This document shows positions 23,986-35,511 of a stretch of 64,000 nucleotides of DNA, piece by piece (positions within the stretch are counted from its first letter, which is position 1; each line of letters opens with the position of its first letter). The notes beneath the pieces were generated by a model. It was not told where the DNA came from. It was given only the letters and a program-made list of their open reading frames with translations, and did no database searches. This DNA is from Osedax fenrisi (taxonomy: Eukaryota > Annelida > Polychaeta > Sabellida > Siboglinidae): the NCBI GenBank assembly GCA_964019155.1, contig OZ025239.1, positions 79,267,549-79,331,548 of the forward strand. The letters are read 5' to 3'. The position numbers were made by a program, and so were the translations under genes.

Positions 23986-24366
23986 TATAAATGACGACAT
24001 GACTAACCGCTCTGAGCGAGGTCAAAGGTCGCTCTGTAATACGTTGAATTGAACGTAAAATTTCTCGCGGTTTTAGTTATCATCATTACTATTCTACTCC
24101 AGTGAAACTCTGTGATCACTACGTTATCGATGATCGATGTGTCTGTAATTTATGTAGATTTAATACATGGACGTCAATAAATTTTGAATTAGTTAATAAG
24201 TTAATAAGGTTTTTTTTCACGATTAATTCTTAATAAATTCTATAATTTTTGGTAGTATTCCTACACTTATAATTGCTATTAAAATAAATGAATATATCTA
24301 TTTATACATCTATCGATATGGTAATAATGAAGTTTTAATGAAGTAAGCCGAGAAGTGATTACATAC

Positions 24367-24478
24367 CAGCGTCGCTCCATCGAATCATAGAGGTTAAAGG
24401 TCGACACTGTTGCGTAGAGTTCGCAGGGTTCAACTGGCCGTCGTAGTAACAGATGTCGTCCAATACGCAAACATTCGG
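24367..24478 (-). CDS. E42: end of VWDE module 2 (CY motif)
   Basis: Reads NVCVLDDICYYDGQLNPANS then QCRPLTS and RWSDA. It matches the C.IDG.CY..G...P...C..C.P..S...W tail that follows the YD..C..C motif in VWDE-type proteins. Phase 0 to 1, donor GTATGT. A longer open frame on the same strand here is only a shadow. Confidence 0.88.
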
Positions 24479-24650
24479 CTGTAGTGATATAGTACAATGT
24501 AGTGGGAGAGCATTAACTACGCAAAATACCGGCTTCAGGGGTCTGTTGTTCTGAGATAATAAATTATCCTAGGACGATCCTTAGCTATCTCCGTAATGAT
24601 AAATATTGTGCTCGCTTAATTCAAGCACAATATATTTTCACAGAACATCT

Positions 24651-24745
24651 GACCCCTTGTAGCCTAGTGCTAGAGTCACTATAGCTATAGCTACAGGTAA
24701 CACAGGTTCTACTCCGGGTAAAGCCGAAGTCATTGAGATCTTAGC
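24651..24745 (+). repeat. tRNA-derived SINE-like sequence
   Basis: Contains TGTAGCCTAGTGCTAGAGTC, resembling a pol III A box, and about 45 bases later GGTTCTACTCC, close to the B box GGTTCGANTCC. It does not fold into a clean tRNA and has no obvious poly-A end. A SINE head or tRNA pseudogene is the likeliest reading. Confidence 0.55.
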
Positions 24746-24802
24746 AAATTAATAATGAAAACATATGAAACAAAATGTTACTGAATGCATTATATATTTT
24801 TT

Positions 24803-24803
<1 letters not shown>

Positions 24804-24836
<33 letters not shown>
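24804..24836. repeat. (AT)n microsatellite
   Basis: Uninterrupted TA dinucleotides within the intron between E41 and E42. Confidence 0.9.
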
Positions 24837-24837
<1 letters not shown>

Positions 24838-24897
24838 AGTTAAATTAAATAAACATTATGATAATCATTATGATTATAATGATCACTATGTAATCAC

Positions 24898-25110
24898 CTG
24901 ATAAGTGCACTTTGACGATTGCTGATCGCAGATCTGGCACCGCGAGTCGTAAACAATGAAATCTTGATGATTCGACGAGGCGTTGAAGATAGCGTACACC
25001 AGTTGTATTCGACAGGAGACGGAGATCTGCAGTCGTTGACACATCACTTCGTTGTCGGTGATCGTCACTCCGGGAGATTCTAGAGTGTCTCCGTACGCAG
25101 TTCCGTCTAG
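24898..25110 (-). CDS. E41: IPT-like end and YDSRC motif, module 2
   Basis: Reads SPGVTITDNEVMCQRLQISV, CRIQLVYAIFNAS and FIVYDSRCQICDQQSSKC. It matches the region after the EGF in VWDE-type proteins, ending in the (V/I)YD..C..C signature. Exactly 71 codons, phase 0-0, donor GTGATT. Equivalent to E17+E18 in module 1, where an intron splits it. Confidence 0.92.
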
Positions 25111-25455
25111 CTGAAGTGTTTGTTATCGATGCTTTATAGTGGCTGGTGACTTCAAACGTCGCTAAACGATTCTTAAGTTTTAGATAATTGTCAATCACCG
25201 TACAAATATGAACTAAATGAATGTGATTATACAATTAATATTTGTATCAGCGCCGAATAATTCTTACATTATAAATAAATTATTTCTTAGTTATTTTCAG
25301 TTAACGTAAGACGTATGCTATTATTTATATATTTAAAAAACGAAAAGATATAACTTAATATTACAATGATTCGAATAATAAAGTATATAGTATAATCATT
25401 TAAATAACGTACAATATTTTCACGCGCGAGAATTACGCCGTAAATGAATACAAAC

Positions 25456-25652
25456 GTTTAGTTTCGTAGCTAGACACCGGATCGCGATACCGGTAAGGAA
25501 TGTTCCGGTGATTCTCAGCGTCTGACAGGAGGTCGACGGACCCGCTGAAAGGTCGCACAAGGACATCTCGGTGACGACCTCAGGGGTGATGTCGACGTTC
25601 TCGTCTAACTCGCAACTCTCTCCGCTGTAGCCGACATCGCAGACACACTCGT
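25456..25652 (-). CDS. E40: second half of EGF and start of IPT-like segment, module 2
   Basis: Reads ECVCDVGYSGESCELDE, the last three cysteines of an EGF-like domain, then MSLCDLSAGPSTSCQTLRIT and GIAIRC, the C....C..(I/V).(I/L).G..F.....C start of the IPT-like segment. Enters in phase 1, leaves in phase 0 at GTTTGT. Joins seamlessly either to E39 or, skipping E38-E39, directly to E37. Confidence 0.93.
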
Positions 25653-26517
25653 CTATAGAAGGGTGGGTACTTATTAACGATGCAATATGGGTGAATGTTA
25701 CGATCACTAAACACTAAAGTTACGCTTTATGTCACACTTTCAGACACACTCGCCTGGAGTGCACGCGACGGTTGCTCGTTAGCGATACGGTAGCGATGCG
25801 ATCACTAGAGCGTTAAGTCACCGATTATATCACGGTGGACGTGGACTCGGCTATACAATCACCTTATCGGTGTAACGCGGTGGGTACTTATTAAAGTAGG
25901 GTGGCGCTAAACGCGGCGGGTGGCATTAAACTCGGTAGTAATCTCTAGGGAAGCGCGACTTAAAGTATACGAATATCATATTTTTTACGTGAATGAATCT
26001 ACTGAATGATTTTAAATCTACGAACTATGGTAGCTATTCATGCCCATATTACCTCCGACACGAGTTATCCGTGGGCTAATGAAACAGTTGGATTCAGGCG
26101 CGATTGAGGTTAGCGATTAAAGATACAAATACGAGTGTATTTAATTACTAACTAACTACTTACGATAACTGTGACACGTATGAATGAATGAATGAATGAA
26201 TTTATTTTTTTAAAGAAACACTTTGATTAATATATATATAATAAACAATTATTTGCGAATATAATAAAAATAAAAATAGCTCCTTTAAGGCATATAAAGA
26301 AGTCTTTTTTAAGACTTATATGAATTATATACCAGTATTACACTTACATATCATATTATTATTTGTATATTTCAATATTGAATACGTTATCGTTAGAATA
26401 TTCGATTTAGAACTTTCATGTATATATATTCGATTACATAACACACACACACAGCCGTCAATCAAACGGTGGCGGCTTACAACCACTATTAGTACGAGGT
26501 CAAGGTCACTGACTAAC
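25653..26517. other. Intron between E39 and E40
   Basis: No gene seen. Contains (GAAT)n at about 26177-26200 and a few imperfect local repeats (for example GTGGGTACTTATTAA at about 25664 and 25882). Confidence 0.6.
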
Positions 26518-26637
26518 CGGAGTGTTGTTTAACGAAGTCGCTATAGATAGACTCCGTCAACACTGTTAGATCTTCACCCGTACACGTGCTTCGAGTGCAG
26601 TTGGACAAGTAGCAGGATAACGGCAAATCTTCGGTAT
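26518..26637 (-). CDS. E39: inserted Cys-rich exon, phase 1-1
   Basis: Reads TEDLPLSCYLSNCTRSTCTG then TVLTESIYSDFVKQHS. It is 120 bases, symmetric phase 1, with a GTTAGT donor. It lies between the two halves of an EGF domain. Its C...C...C then (L/V).....Y....(K/Q) pattern resembles that of E38 in rearranged order, suggesting a duplicated Cys-rich unit. No family recognised. Confidence 0.82.
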
Positions 26638-26760
26638 CTGATAATCGCGCGAATGAACGCAGTGTTAATGATAAAGTAAACGAACAATTACAAAACTATA
26701 CAAAATATATACTATAATATTAAATATTACTATAATAATAATACATTTACGAATCTATAC

Positions 26761-26904
26761 CTATATAACTGATAGATCTGCAATCAGTATCATTAATACA
26801 AGACTGCCTACAAGTTTCCGCATCAGTGGTATTCTCCAGGAGTTTCGAGTATTTCTCCCAAACCACACCCACTGTATTCACATCTTCTGACCATACGTAT
26901 TCAT
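26761..26904 (-). CDS. E38: inserted Cys-rich exon, phase 1-1
   Basis: Reads EYVWSEDVNTVGVVWEKYSK then ETCRQSCINDTDCRSISYI. It is 144 bases, symmetric phase 1. The ..TC..SC..D.DC.S.SY ending recalls part of a PAN/Apple fold, but the rest does not fit well, so the family is open. Donor GTATAG is weak. Confidence 0.8.
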
Positions 26905-26939
26905 CTGAAATATTATATAACATAATTAACGATTTTTTT

Positions 26940-26994
26940 TAATATTATATATACATATATACATATATATATATATACATATATACATATATAC

Positions 26995-27034
<40 letters not shown>
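26940..27034. repeat. (TA)n/(CATATA)n microsatellite
   Basis: Compound TA and TACATA repeats immediately downstream of the E37 donor. Confidence 0.9.
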
Positions 27035-27062
27035 GAATATCTCCCTCGGTCGGTGAACTAAC

Positions 27063-27246
27063 ACAGCTTACATTGACCGTTAGGGCCGCAGTCCGGACAC
27101 ACGTTACCGATGGTGACGTCGGGAAGGGGCGTGCCCTTCACTATCGACCAATGGGAGGTGTCCAGTAGCATCTGAGTTCGACAGTTCTCCAGCGCGGATG
27201 ATATCGCAGCCGATATCCAGCTAAGGTCACCCGACTCTTGTAGATC
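27063..27246 (-). CDS. E37: helical Cys region and first half of EGF, module 2
   Basis: Reads DLQESGDLSWISAAISSALE, NCRTQML and CPDCGPNGQCKL. The first part matches the DLSW......LE..C helix before the EGF of VWDE proteins; the end gives EGF cysteines 1-3. I chose the GTTAGT donor nine bases beyond an alternative GTAAGC; both keep phase 1, but only GTTAGT retains the third EGF cysteine. Confidence 0.9.
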
Positions 27247-27531
27247 CTGTTTGTAGTGACGCTCGGATAGTGACGCTTGGATATAGTGGCACTTGGTTAT
27301 AGTGACATTCGGATATAGTAATATACATAAATATTAACAATGTTCGTAGAATATATCTCATAAAAATATTATTTCAATTAATTTCATAAAAATTCAACTA
27401 TGCTTTTTAATTTGATCTCATTCTTCTTTAATTACGTGACAATTTAATCATTACATTTACGCACACACCCACACCAGTATAAATATGGCGCCACTAGTAC
27501 GATACACGGTACGAGAAGTAAAAGTACGAAC

Positions 27532-27687
27532 CTGTATGCAACCGGACAGTTGTACTCCGTAACTCGTAGTGTCGTTGTGTAAGATATCGCAGCCACTAGA
27601 GGTCAGCACAGAGGTCAAGTTACCCTCGCAGAGAGCGGTTACTTCGGCTTCTGTTCGACCGTGAGCGGGCCAAGAGGTTACTACATC
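27532..27687 (-). CDS. E36: helical Cys region, module 2
   Basis: Reads DVVTSWPAHGRTEAEVTALC, SSGCDILH and YGVQLSGCIQ. Fits the EEA...C.......C....GV.....C..D(I/V) stretch of VWDE-type proteins (E13 in module 1). Exactly 52 codons, phase 0-0. Confidence 0.85.
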
Positions 27688-27738
27688 CTGAGGTAGCGAT
27701 GTTAATGTTCATTGAACTTCCATATCAGTATATATATA

Positions 27739-27997
<259 letters not shown>

Positions 27998-28378
27998 AGA
28001 TGTAACATTGTCCGAGTAATAATATTAGCAGCATTAATTATTTAATAAGTATTCAATCATAATCAATTTTTGAATTGATATTAATTAATTAATAATATTA
28101 ATTACCTATTCATCTATAAATATATCTTATTTTTTTTCATTAAATTGTAAATAAATATTATTAAAAGATTTTAAGTTCTCTAGGACAGCCAGGTATTTTA
28201 AATTTATAGCATTAATATGTACATATGTACATATAGGTACATATTTATATAAATTGCATCCAATAGAAATCAATGAAGTAGTTATAATATATAACCTTTA
28301 TCACAGATCACAATCTAGGAAAAATCATAAACATCGTTATAATTATAAAAGGAAAAGAAATTATAAAAAGTAGCAAAC

Positions 28379-28482
28379 CAAGTCATAGTTCGGATTTGCT
28401 TCGAACAATTTTGCATCCGGAATACGAGTTCTACAGATAGGCGACTGTTGAGTTTGTACGAGAGACTCGGTGATATCTTTAT
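28379..28482 (-). CDS. E35: linker to helical Cys region, module 2
   Basis: Reads KDITESLVQTQQSPICRTRI then PDAKLFEANPNYDL. Moderate similarity to the equivalent VWDE segment; the main support is that its phase (1 in, 0 out) and position match E12 of module 1. A longer open frame in another phase on the same strand is rejected. Confidence 0.75.
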
Positions 28483-28501
28483 CTGTATTCGGTGGTATTG
28501 C

Positions 28502-28562
28502 ATTGTTATTAGTAGGGTGGGGGTGAGGGTGAGGGTTGGGGTAGGGGTGGGGTGAGGGTGCA
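28502..28562. repeat. G-rich (GGGTGA)n-like repeat
   Basis: GGGTGGGGGTGAGGGTGAGG-type sequence on plus; in the transcript it is a C/T-rich tract 20 bases before the E35 acceptor. The TTGGGGTAGGGG part is not a clean telomere repeat. Confidence 0.8.
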
Positions 28563-28828
28563 TCGTGTAGTGGAGTTGGTAGGTGATAGAGGTCTTATTA
28601 GGTACGTAGGATTAGAATTAAGCTTTACAATTGTAGAATTAATTAAATATTATATATCGATTAAGAAATTATTAATAGCAATGTATTAATTAAAATAAAA
28701 CTATACGGGTCAATTATCATTATATATATACACATATATATATAAGTATATCCAATAAATACGTATTGATTTATATATTTTAAATAAACATTACAAATAA
28801 ATATGTCCCGCATCAGACTAGAACTAAC

Positions 28829-29010
28829 ATTTAGTTTTCACGGAATCACAGGAAGTCATATCTAGGTCAATATCGCACCGCTGGTCAACCTGATGACAGT
28901 CGCAGAACATTCTAGAAGGAGGCGGAGTCACCTTCTCCTCATCCTGCTGCTGCTGCTGCTCCGTCTCCTTAGCACAGACTCCGTTATAGATACTGTCTGA
29001 ACCTGACACT
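28829..29010 (-). CDS. E34: post-VWD exon with polyQ, module 2
   Basis: Reads VSGSDSIYNGVCAKETE, a run of five Gln, then RMFCDCHQVDQRCD. Joins E33 to read SW-R-VSGSDS, corresponding to the WR(V/I)..G.S(L/M) step after the VWD domain (E11 WRVRDGESLF in module 1). Phase 2 to 1, GTTAGT donor. Confidence 0.85.
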
Positions 29011-29209
29011 CTGATGAGAATAATGATGTAGGTGGTGATGTAGATGGTGACTGAGATGGCGTTGATATTGATAACGTAAAGTATTCCTGATCAAGTTTAT
29101 CGTTTCGTATACAATGAAGAAAATGCAATTTATATAAATTAGATATAATTATTCTAACAATTATTATAAATTATTTTAATATAACTCTCTATATATATAT
29201 TGTTATTTT

Positions 29210-29380
<171 letters not shown>

Positions 29381-29517
29381 TATTATAAATTATAATGCAA
29401 TAGATGAAATAGGATGCCTCTCAGGTGTTAGTGTACAGTACTACAATGTTACCCAGTCGCCACATACACTAGACACACAAACACAGCACTGAAACACAAC
29501 GCTCCAGTAGTAGTAAC

Positions 29518-29620
29518 CTCCAACTCTTCACAAACTCCTTCAGTTCACTCGACGTCACGGTTTCTCCGTTGTGCTGAAGCCAGTCGTTACCGCTATCTTG
29601 ATCGTAGGTGCCGCACAGAC
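29518..29620 (-). CDS. E33: C-terminal lobe of VWD 2
   Basis: Reads LCGTYDQDSGNDWLQHNGET then ELKEFVKSW. The LCGT.D.D..ND(W/F)....G......F..SW signature ends a VWD domain. Phase 1 to 2, donor GTTACT. Confidence 0.95.
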
Positions 29621-29754
29621 CTGAGATATGGAGGGGTGATCAGTTGTAGGTGTATTCGTACGCTACAGTAAAGGTTCTCTCACACGCAATATCAATATAT
29701 CCGATTACTTACTAATACTCTTATATATCTTATATTATTTATGTATATTCATTC

Positions 29755-29804
<50 letters not shown>

Positions 29805-30463
29805 GGTTTCGAATCAATAAAGCTAATCGCTTTCACTGATCCTCCTTAGACTTTGTCTATAAACTGAATTCATTCATTCATTCATATTTATATATATCAT
29901 AATACATATAAATATATCCTAATTAAGCATGACTAATAAACATATATAGATAGTAACACTAGTAGAGCATATGTACAACCCACATGTAAACTTACACCCA
30001 TCCCTACTAGGCTTATCTCACTTCTCTCCTTTAATAAGAGGGTATCATTACAGTTACAAATGGTGACAATATATTATGTTTGTTTTTAATTAATTCATAA
30101 TACTACTTTATAATAAGTTGTTTAGTATCCGTCAATACATTATCAATGCAAACAGTCTAGAAATGATATAAAAATCGGTTTTGAGCGAGTTATAATATAT
30201 TTTTAATTAAAAGTAAACTTCAAATGCTGTTTACTCAAATATTAATTTCGCAATCCATACCTGTACAAATGAGGACCAAGAGTAAACTATTATAATTATA
30301 ATACTAATTTTGTTGAAATATATAAAAAATATATATATATAAATAATAATATAAATTGTCGTAAATATAATTAGTAATAATTGAATATAGAAATAATAGA
30401 AATAATTAAAAATACAATTTCTATAGAAATATCATAATAAAATAACCCCTATTATTCTTTATG

Positions 30464-30511
<48 letters not shown>

Positions 30512-30718
30512 ATATACTATATTTGATAAATATGGTGCTATTTCATTGTGTATATTTTAAATAGAATAAAAAAATGTATTAACAAAATTCTGACTCAATT
30601 ATAGATTTCTGTGTGCCTCCTTGCTTTGAAAAGACTCATTTATTGCGTAAATCACTTATGACTCATCTATTCATACGTGTGTGCATCATGTATTGTGATG
30701 CCTCCTTAACACACCTAT
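29621..30718. other. Intron between E32 and E33, distal part
   Basis: AT-rich. Contains (TA)n at 29764-29801 and 30470-30508. No gene seen. Confidence 0.7.
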
Positions 30719-31345
30719 CTCCTTCCTCCTCGTCCCCTCTCAGATAAATCTCCCTGCCCTACCCTCCCTTTCTCTCCCTCCCCTATCTTTCTCTAACTGC
30801 CCTCCCCTACCCTCTCTTTCTCTCCCTGCCCTGCCCTCTCTTTCTCTCCCTCCCCTACCCTCTCTTTCTCTAACTGCCCTACCCTCCCTTTCTCTCCCTC
30901 CCCTCCCCTCTCTTTCTCTCCCTGCCCTCCCCTACCCTCTCTTTCTCTAACTGCCCTCCCCTACCCTCTCTTTCTCTCCCTGCCCTCCCCTCCCTTTCTC
31001 TCCCTCCCCTCCCCTCTCTTTCTCTAACTGCCCTCCCCTACCCTCTCTTTCTCTCCCTGCCCTACCCTCTCTTTCTCTAACTGCCCTCCCCTACCCTCTC
31101 TTTCTCTCCCTGCCCTACCCTCTCTTTCTCTAACTGCCCTACCCTCCCTTTCTCTCCCTGCCCTACCCTCCCTTTCTCTCCCTGCCCTACCCTACACTCC
31201 CTTTCTCTCCCTGCCCTACCCTCCCTTTCTCTCCCTGCCCTCCCCTACCCTCTCTTTCTATAACTGCCCTACCCTCCCTTTCTCTCCCTGCCCTACCCTA
31301 CTCTCCCTTTCTCTCCCTACCCTCCCCTCCCTTTCTCTACCTCCC
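30719..31345. repeat. Pyrimidine-rich minisatellite CCCTACCCTCTCTTTCTCT
   Basis: About 20-30 bp units CCCTACCCTC(C/T)CTTTCTC with TCCCTG or TAACTG spacers. In the transcript it is purine-rich and begins directly after the E32 donor. Confidence 0.95.
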
Positions 31346-31351
31346 AGTAAC

Positions 31352-31457
31352 CTCCAGTGTTGTTGTAATCTAAGGTCGTAGGTATGATTTGTAAATGGAG
31401 AATATTGCGTCTCTTCGTCGCGGACACCTTGAGAACCATACCGGTGGGGAACGTAAT
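31352..31457 (-). CDS. E32: VWD 2, third quarter
   Basis: Reads ITFPTGMVLKVSATKRRNIL then LQIIPTTLDYNNTG. Matches the beta-strand (F..G......... .L.(V/I)....... Y...T.GLCG) part of VWD. Phase 0 to 1, joining E33 as ...NNTG-G-LCGTYD. Confidence 0.92.
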
Positions 31458-31610
31458 CTGTGTAAGTCAGAACATAGGTTACACTGCTGACCTATTAGCG
31501 ATACATGGCGACACATCATGAGTCGCTGCCGATATGAGATAGGTATATAGTAAGAGTGAAACAGGCGGATAGTAAGAATGAGGTAGGTGTACATCATTGC
31601 CAGCTATCCA

Positions 31611-31815
31611 TTGATTTTATTATCAAATATATGAACAATATATAAGAAAATGTATAGTGGAAATATATAAGCAAATATATAATGGAAATATATAAGCAAA
31701 TATATAGTGGAAATATATAATGGAAATGTATAGTGGAAATATATAAGCAAATGTATAGGGGAGATACATAAGCAAATATATAGTGGAAATATATAATCAA
31801 ATGTATAATGTATAA
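31611..31815. repeat. AT-rich minisatellite TATAGTGGAAATATATAAGCAAA
   Basis: About nine imperfect units based on TATAGTGGAAATATATAA(G)CAAA. Lies just after the E31 donor. Confidence 0.85.
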
Positions 31816-31851
31816 TGGAAAGTTGAAAGTAAGCGCTAGAGTGGTGCAAAC

Positions 31852-32064
31852 TTTGAAAGTGATGCCTCGATGGTAGAGCCGTTGTATAGTGGTACCCCGT
31901 CTCAGCAGGGTGGCGGGGTCACCGATGATACGCACCCCGAAGTGGGGGGTAGACCTACGCTTAGGTGCCGCCCTGTCGATAACGATCACGTGACTTCCTA
32001 TGAGGGCTGCCACGGAGAAGTGACAGGCGACACGACCCCCGCATCTTCTCTGTAGGGCGTGTAC
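31852..32064 (-). CDS. E31: VWD 2, second quarter
   Basis: Reads VHALQRRCGGRVACHFSVAA, GSHVIVIDRA and GVRIIGDP. Fits the VH.....C.....C.....VA....D.V...D of VWD (compare IHTSLAVCWRSASCNSGVAI in E8). Exactly 71 codons, phase 0-0, GTTTGC donor. A G-rich plus-strand tract (C-rich in transcript) precedes the acceptor. Confidence 0.92.
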
Positions 32065-33646
32065 CTGGGGGGTGGGGGCGGCGGGGGTGTTGGGATATGT
32101 AGGTGGGATGGTGTGTGTGCGTGTGTAAGTGTGTGTGCGTGTGTAGGCGGAGGTATGTGTGTATATATTCGTATTAGTTAGCATGCTTAATTTTAATGTA
32201 ATACTTAAATTTAGAATTTGTATATATAAAGTTATCTTAAATATGTGCGCATGTGTATTGCACAAGTATAATAATGTACATCGTACAGTGTATAATGCAC
32301 GTATATAAGGCAGTTCGTAAATAATGATGAATAAAGTTATTTAATTGCAAAATTTAAAAATAATAAATTATACATAAATAAAATTATTCATAAAAAAAAA
32401 TTTTGTAATGTTTTATTTAGTCACAGAGTGAGTGAAATAGCAACTTATTAAAGTAAAACACATATTACCAAAAAGAATGTTTGCAATATAATTTTTATTT
32501 TCCTAAAATATTTTTATTTGCGATAAATGAAAAACTTTTAATATACTTATACATATACCTATATATCTAACTCAAAGATACAAAAAATGTTTCAATTTAT
32601 TTTACTATAAATATTGTTTTTTTTCTGAAAAATATGAGTAATTTTTTAAATATGATATATTTTATATTTATATTTCTATTTTTGTAAAATTGATAATTTA
32701 TATAAAAAAAAAAATACTATAAATATTAATATTGCCTAGAATTATTATTTTATTTGTAGTGTTATAATTAATTCTGTTACATATGTGAGGAAACTAAAAC
32801 CCTTCATTACATTTTATTCAAATATAAGTATGCATGAATAAAAATGTATATTAATTATTTGTATATCTACTCCATGATAATTTAAATAGACCCTAGGGCA
32901 GGACACAAATTATTAACATAATATTTAGTACATTATCTAATAATAAATTGATTTTATACAAATAATCATTCCACAAGCCAGATTAATGTGGGTGTAATTC
33001 AATACACACATTATTGAATGCATACTGTGTTACATTTGTTATTGTATACATACATTATATAAAGTATTTCTTCCATCTAAATACCAAATAACAAATTTCA
33101 AACTTCTATTGATGTATTTAATTATTATTTTGATATTTATATTATAAAATAATTAATTATAATAATATCTGGAATGATGTTCTATTAAGAAATAGTAACT
33201 ATATAAATTAATATATTCATATATATATATTGAATTAATTTTCTAATAATTAAAACGTTATATGAAATGATTTTATATTATAATACATATTTATGATATA
33301 TTAAATATGATGATTATGAACATTTTAAAAATAAAATAAAAGATCATATCTCCACTACAAATAATGATATTGTAGAGAATTATTTAATTTGACCAGATGC
33401 AGTGTGTTCAAGTTCAGTATAAAAAAACCATTTCAACTCTATCCAATTATCTATTTAAAGACATATTTTCGATAACATTTTATTTTTGGAATCATATATG
33501 TTTCTCTTGTTTAATTTATATTTGAAATATTAAATAAAAAAGGTCACGATATGTCCTATTTAATATACATATAGTATTGTTATACATATGAATGACAATG
33601 GAAAGCGTCGACTGAATGATATCTGGTGGTGGTGGTGTTTACTAAC
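32065..33646. other. Long AT-rich intron between E30 and E31
   Basis: A G-rich GGTGGGGGCGGCGGGGG/GTGTGTGCG tract occupies 32066-32150 next to the E31 acceptor. The rest is AT-rich sequence in which I see no gene or repeat family. Confidence 0.65.
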
Positions 33647-33710
33647 TGCGTATGGTAAGGTCTTGTGCTTGTACATCACAAACTCTCCTTCAAAGTGATT
33701 GTTGTAATAA
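33647..33710 (-). CDS. E30: VWD 2, short strand exon
   Basis: Reads YYNNHFEGEFVMYKHKTLPY. This is the ....G(E/T)F(V/I)(M/L)Y(K/E) strand pair of VWD. It is 64 bases, exactly the length of its module 1 counterpart E7, with the same phases (2 in, 0 out). GTTAGT donor. Confidence 0.92.
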
Positions 33711-33746
33711 CTGTAAAAGTAATAGCAGTTATTTAATACTACACAC

Positions 33747-33755
<9 letters not shown>

Positions 33756-33800
<45 letters not shown>
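33756..33800. repeat. (TA)n microsatellite
   Basis: Uninterrupted TA tract 5' of the E30 acceptor. Confidence 0.95.
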
Positions 33801-33802
<2 letters not shown>

Positions 33803-34121
33803 CCAATAATGATAATTACAATAATAATATTATTCCGTATATCCCAATTATATGTACAGTTCAAATAAAAAGTGGAGGTTTGTGTAAAGGTATCTAAGAA
33901 TATAAATATTATAAATAAACGTGAAGAGCAACAGAATATATACACGTGAGTTTATTCAACTCTGACCTTATAATAACTCTCTAACAAGGCGAATTGGTAA
34001 TACAGTTACTATTACTACTCCATCACCATATTTACATTTATATTTACATGTATAACATATATATTTATGTATGTACAAATTGCATTTTTTAATGGTTAAT
34101 GGTTAATTTAAAAATCCATTC

Positions 34122-34335
34122 ACAGGTCGCTAGTTAATATTTAATGTATTAATATTTACACAGGGCGCTAGTTAATATATAATGTATTAAGATTTACACA
34201 GGACGCTAGTTAATATTGAATGTGTTAAGATTTATACAGGACGCTAGTTAATATTTAATGTGTTAAGATCTACACAGGGCGCTAGTTAATATTTAATGTG
34301 ATAGCTCTACACACAGGGGGCGCTAGTTAATCGCT
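34122..34335. repeat. Tandem repeat (CACAGGRCGCTAGTTAATAT)
   Basis: Five imperfect units of about 42-45 bp, (T)ACACAGG(G/A)CGCTAGTTAATATTTAATGTRTTAAGAT, ending just after the E29 donor. Confidence 0.9.
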
Positions 34336-34353
34336 ACCATCGGATGCACTTAC

Positions 34354-34496
34354 TTGCCGTCGAATGTCTTCACGTGAGGATCTCCGTAAGAAGTACAAGT
34401 AGCGATGTGTTCGCTCGGTCTCTCCACGACGTTCACTGTCACTGTACCGATCGCGAACTGCTTAATCGCGTGCGTCGCGTTCAGTTCGTAGATTTT
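34354..34496 (-). CDS. E29: start of VWD 2 with GDPH motif
   Basis: Reads KIYELNATHAIKQFAIGTVT, then ATCTSYGDPHVKTFDGK. C.(S/T)..DPH..TFD. is the VWD opening. The GDPH tetrapeptide is the site of autocatalytic Asp-Pro cleavage in some mucins and related VWD proteins. Donor GTAAGT, the only fully canonical one in the gene. Phase 0 to 2. Confidence 0.95.
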
Positions 34497-35001
34497 CTGA
34501 AATATTTAATAGGAACGTAACGTTCTGCGCAAGGACGCGTGTAAGGACATCCGTTAATATATGTCTCGTTAACACTAGTTTTACATCAATAATAATAGAA
34601 GATAGTGATTAGTACACACTTCGTAACACACACACGCGCTTCTTAACATGTACGCCCACCCGATAGGTAAGGTGTAATACGCAATGTAATAATACTGGGT
34701 TACAGAGTTTACATTCACAATACACCACTTGTACATATTTGGAGCAAGATTCTGCATACAAGAGAGTAGAGTTCAACTGTACATAGCTAGGATATAAGTA
34801 CAAGCAGATATAGTACATGAACAATAAAGTATAGGACAAGTGTACATAGCTATACTATAGATATAAGCAGATATAGTATAAGTATAAGCAGATATAACAC
34901 AATAATAAATAGCTATAATACGAGTACAATCAGATATATTCTACCTATAAGAACGATCGTCAATAAGAGGTGTGCGCGTGTGTGTATAGTATAGTAGTAA
35001 C

Positions 35002-35221
35002 CAATATGAAGTCGAGCTTTCGCACCGTAACTCCGCCCTCTTTCAATTGGTCGATATTAGCCGTCACCGCAATGCGAACCGTTCTCTCGTCGAGATCGTT
35101 GAACACTCGAGGTATACGGTGGTCGCAGGTAGCTCGTCCTACGAAGGGACCGAGAACAGCCTGAGGCAGAGTACCGTAACGTCTACCGTGACAGGGGAAG
35201 TCAGCGGAATGTTCTCGGAAC
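35002..35221 (-). CDS. E28: pre-VWD beta-rich region, module 2
   Basis: Reads FREHSADFPCHGRRYGTLPQ, GRATCDHRIPRVF and VRIAVTANIDQLKEGGVTVR. Corresponds to E4-E5 of module 1. Alternating hydrophobics suggest beta strands. Phase 2 to 0, GTTACT donor. Confidence 0.85.
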
Positions 35222-35289
35222 CTGAGCGAAAGTTAGAGATTACGGTCGCGTCCGCACATAAGCGATGTAGGCCTGTGGGGGTATGTCGT

Positions 35290-35500
35290 GTGGGGGGGGG
35301 GTAGTGATGAATGTAAATAATGCATGCTCGCGTCTGTGTTTGTATGTGTTTATATGTATGCGTGCGTGTATGTATATATTTCTATATATATACACATATA
35401 TTTGTATATATATTTATATGTGAGTATGTATGTGTGAGTATATGTTTATATGTTAGAGTATGCGTATGCATGTGTATGTATGTGTGTGCATATTCGTATA
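35290..35500. repeat. GTGTATG-type microsatellite tract
   Basis: Degenerate (TG)n/(TATG)n sequence, with a further tract at 35660-35796, within the intron between E27 and E28. Confidence 0.75.
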
Positions 35501-35511
35501 CAAAGATGTGT

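Noticed and set aside
24008..24033. 26-base microexon with AG and GTTAGT between E42 and E43
   Set aside because: Including it shifts E43 out of its LamG frame; skipping it keeps phase 1-1.
25740..25765. Second CAGACACACTCG word, as if E40's acceptor region were duplicated
   Set aside because: Only about 12 bases match and the frame hits a stop at once; likely chance.
31870..32055. Plus-strand 61-codon frame opposite E31
   Set aside because: Shadow of the well-supported VWD exon on the minus strand. The same applies to the plus-strand frames opposite E28 (34970-35304) and E46 (21856-22077).
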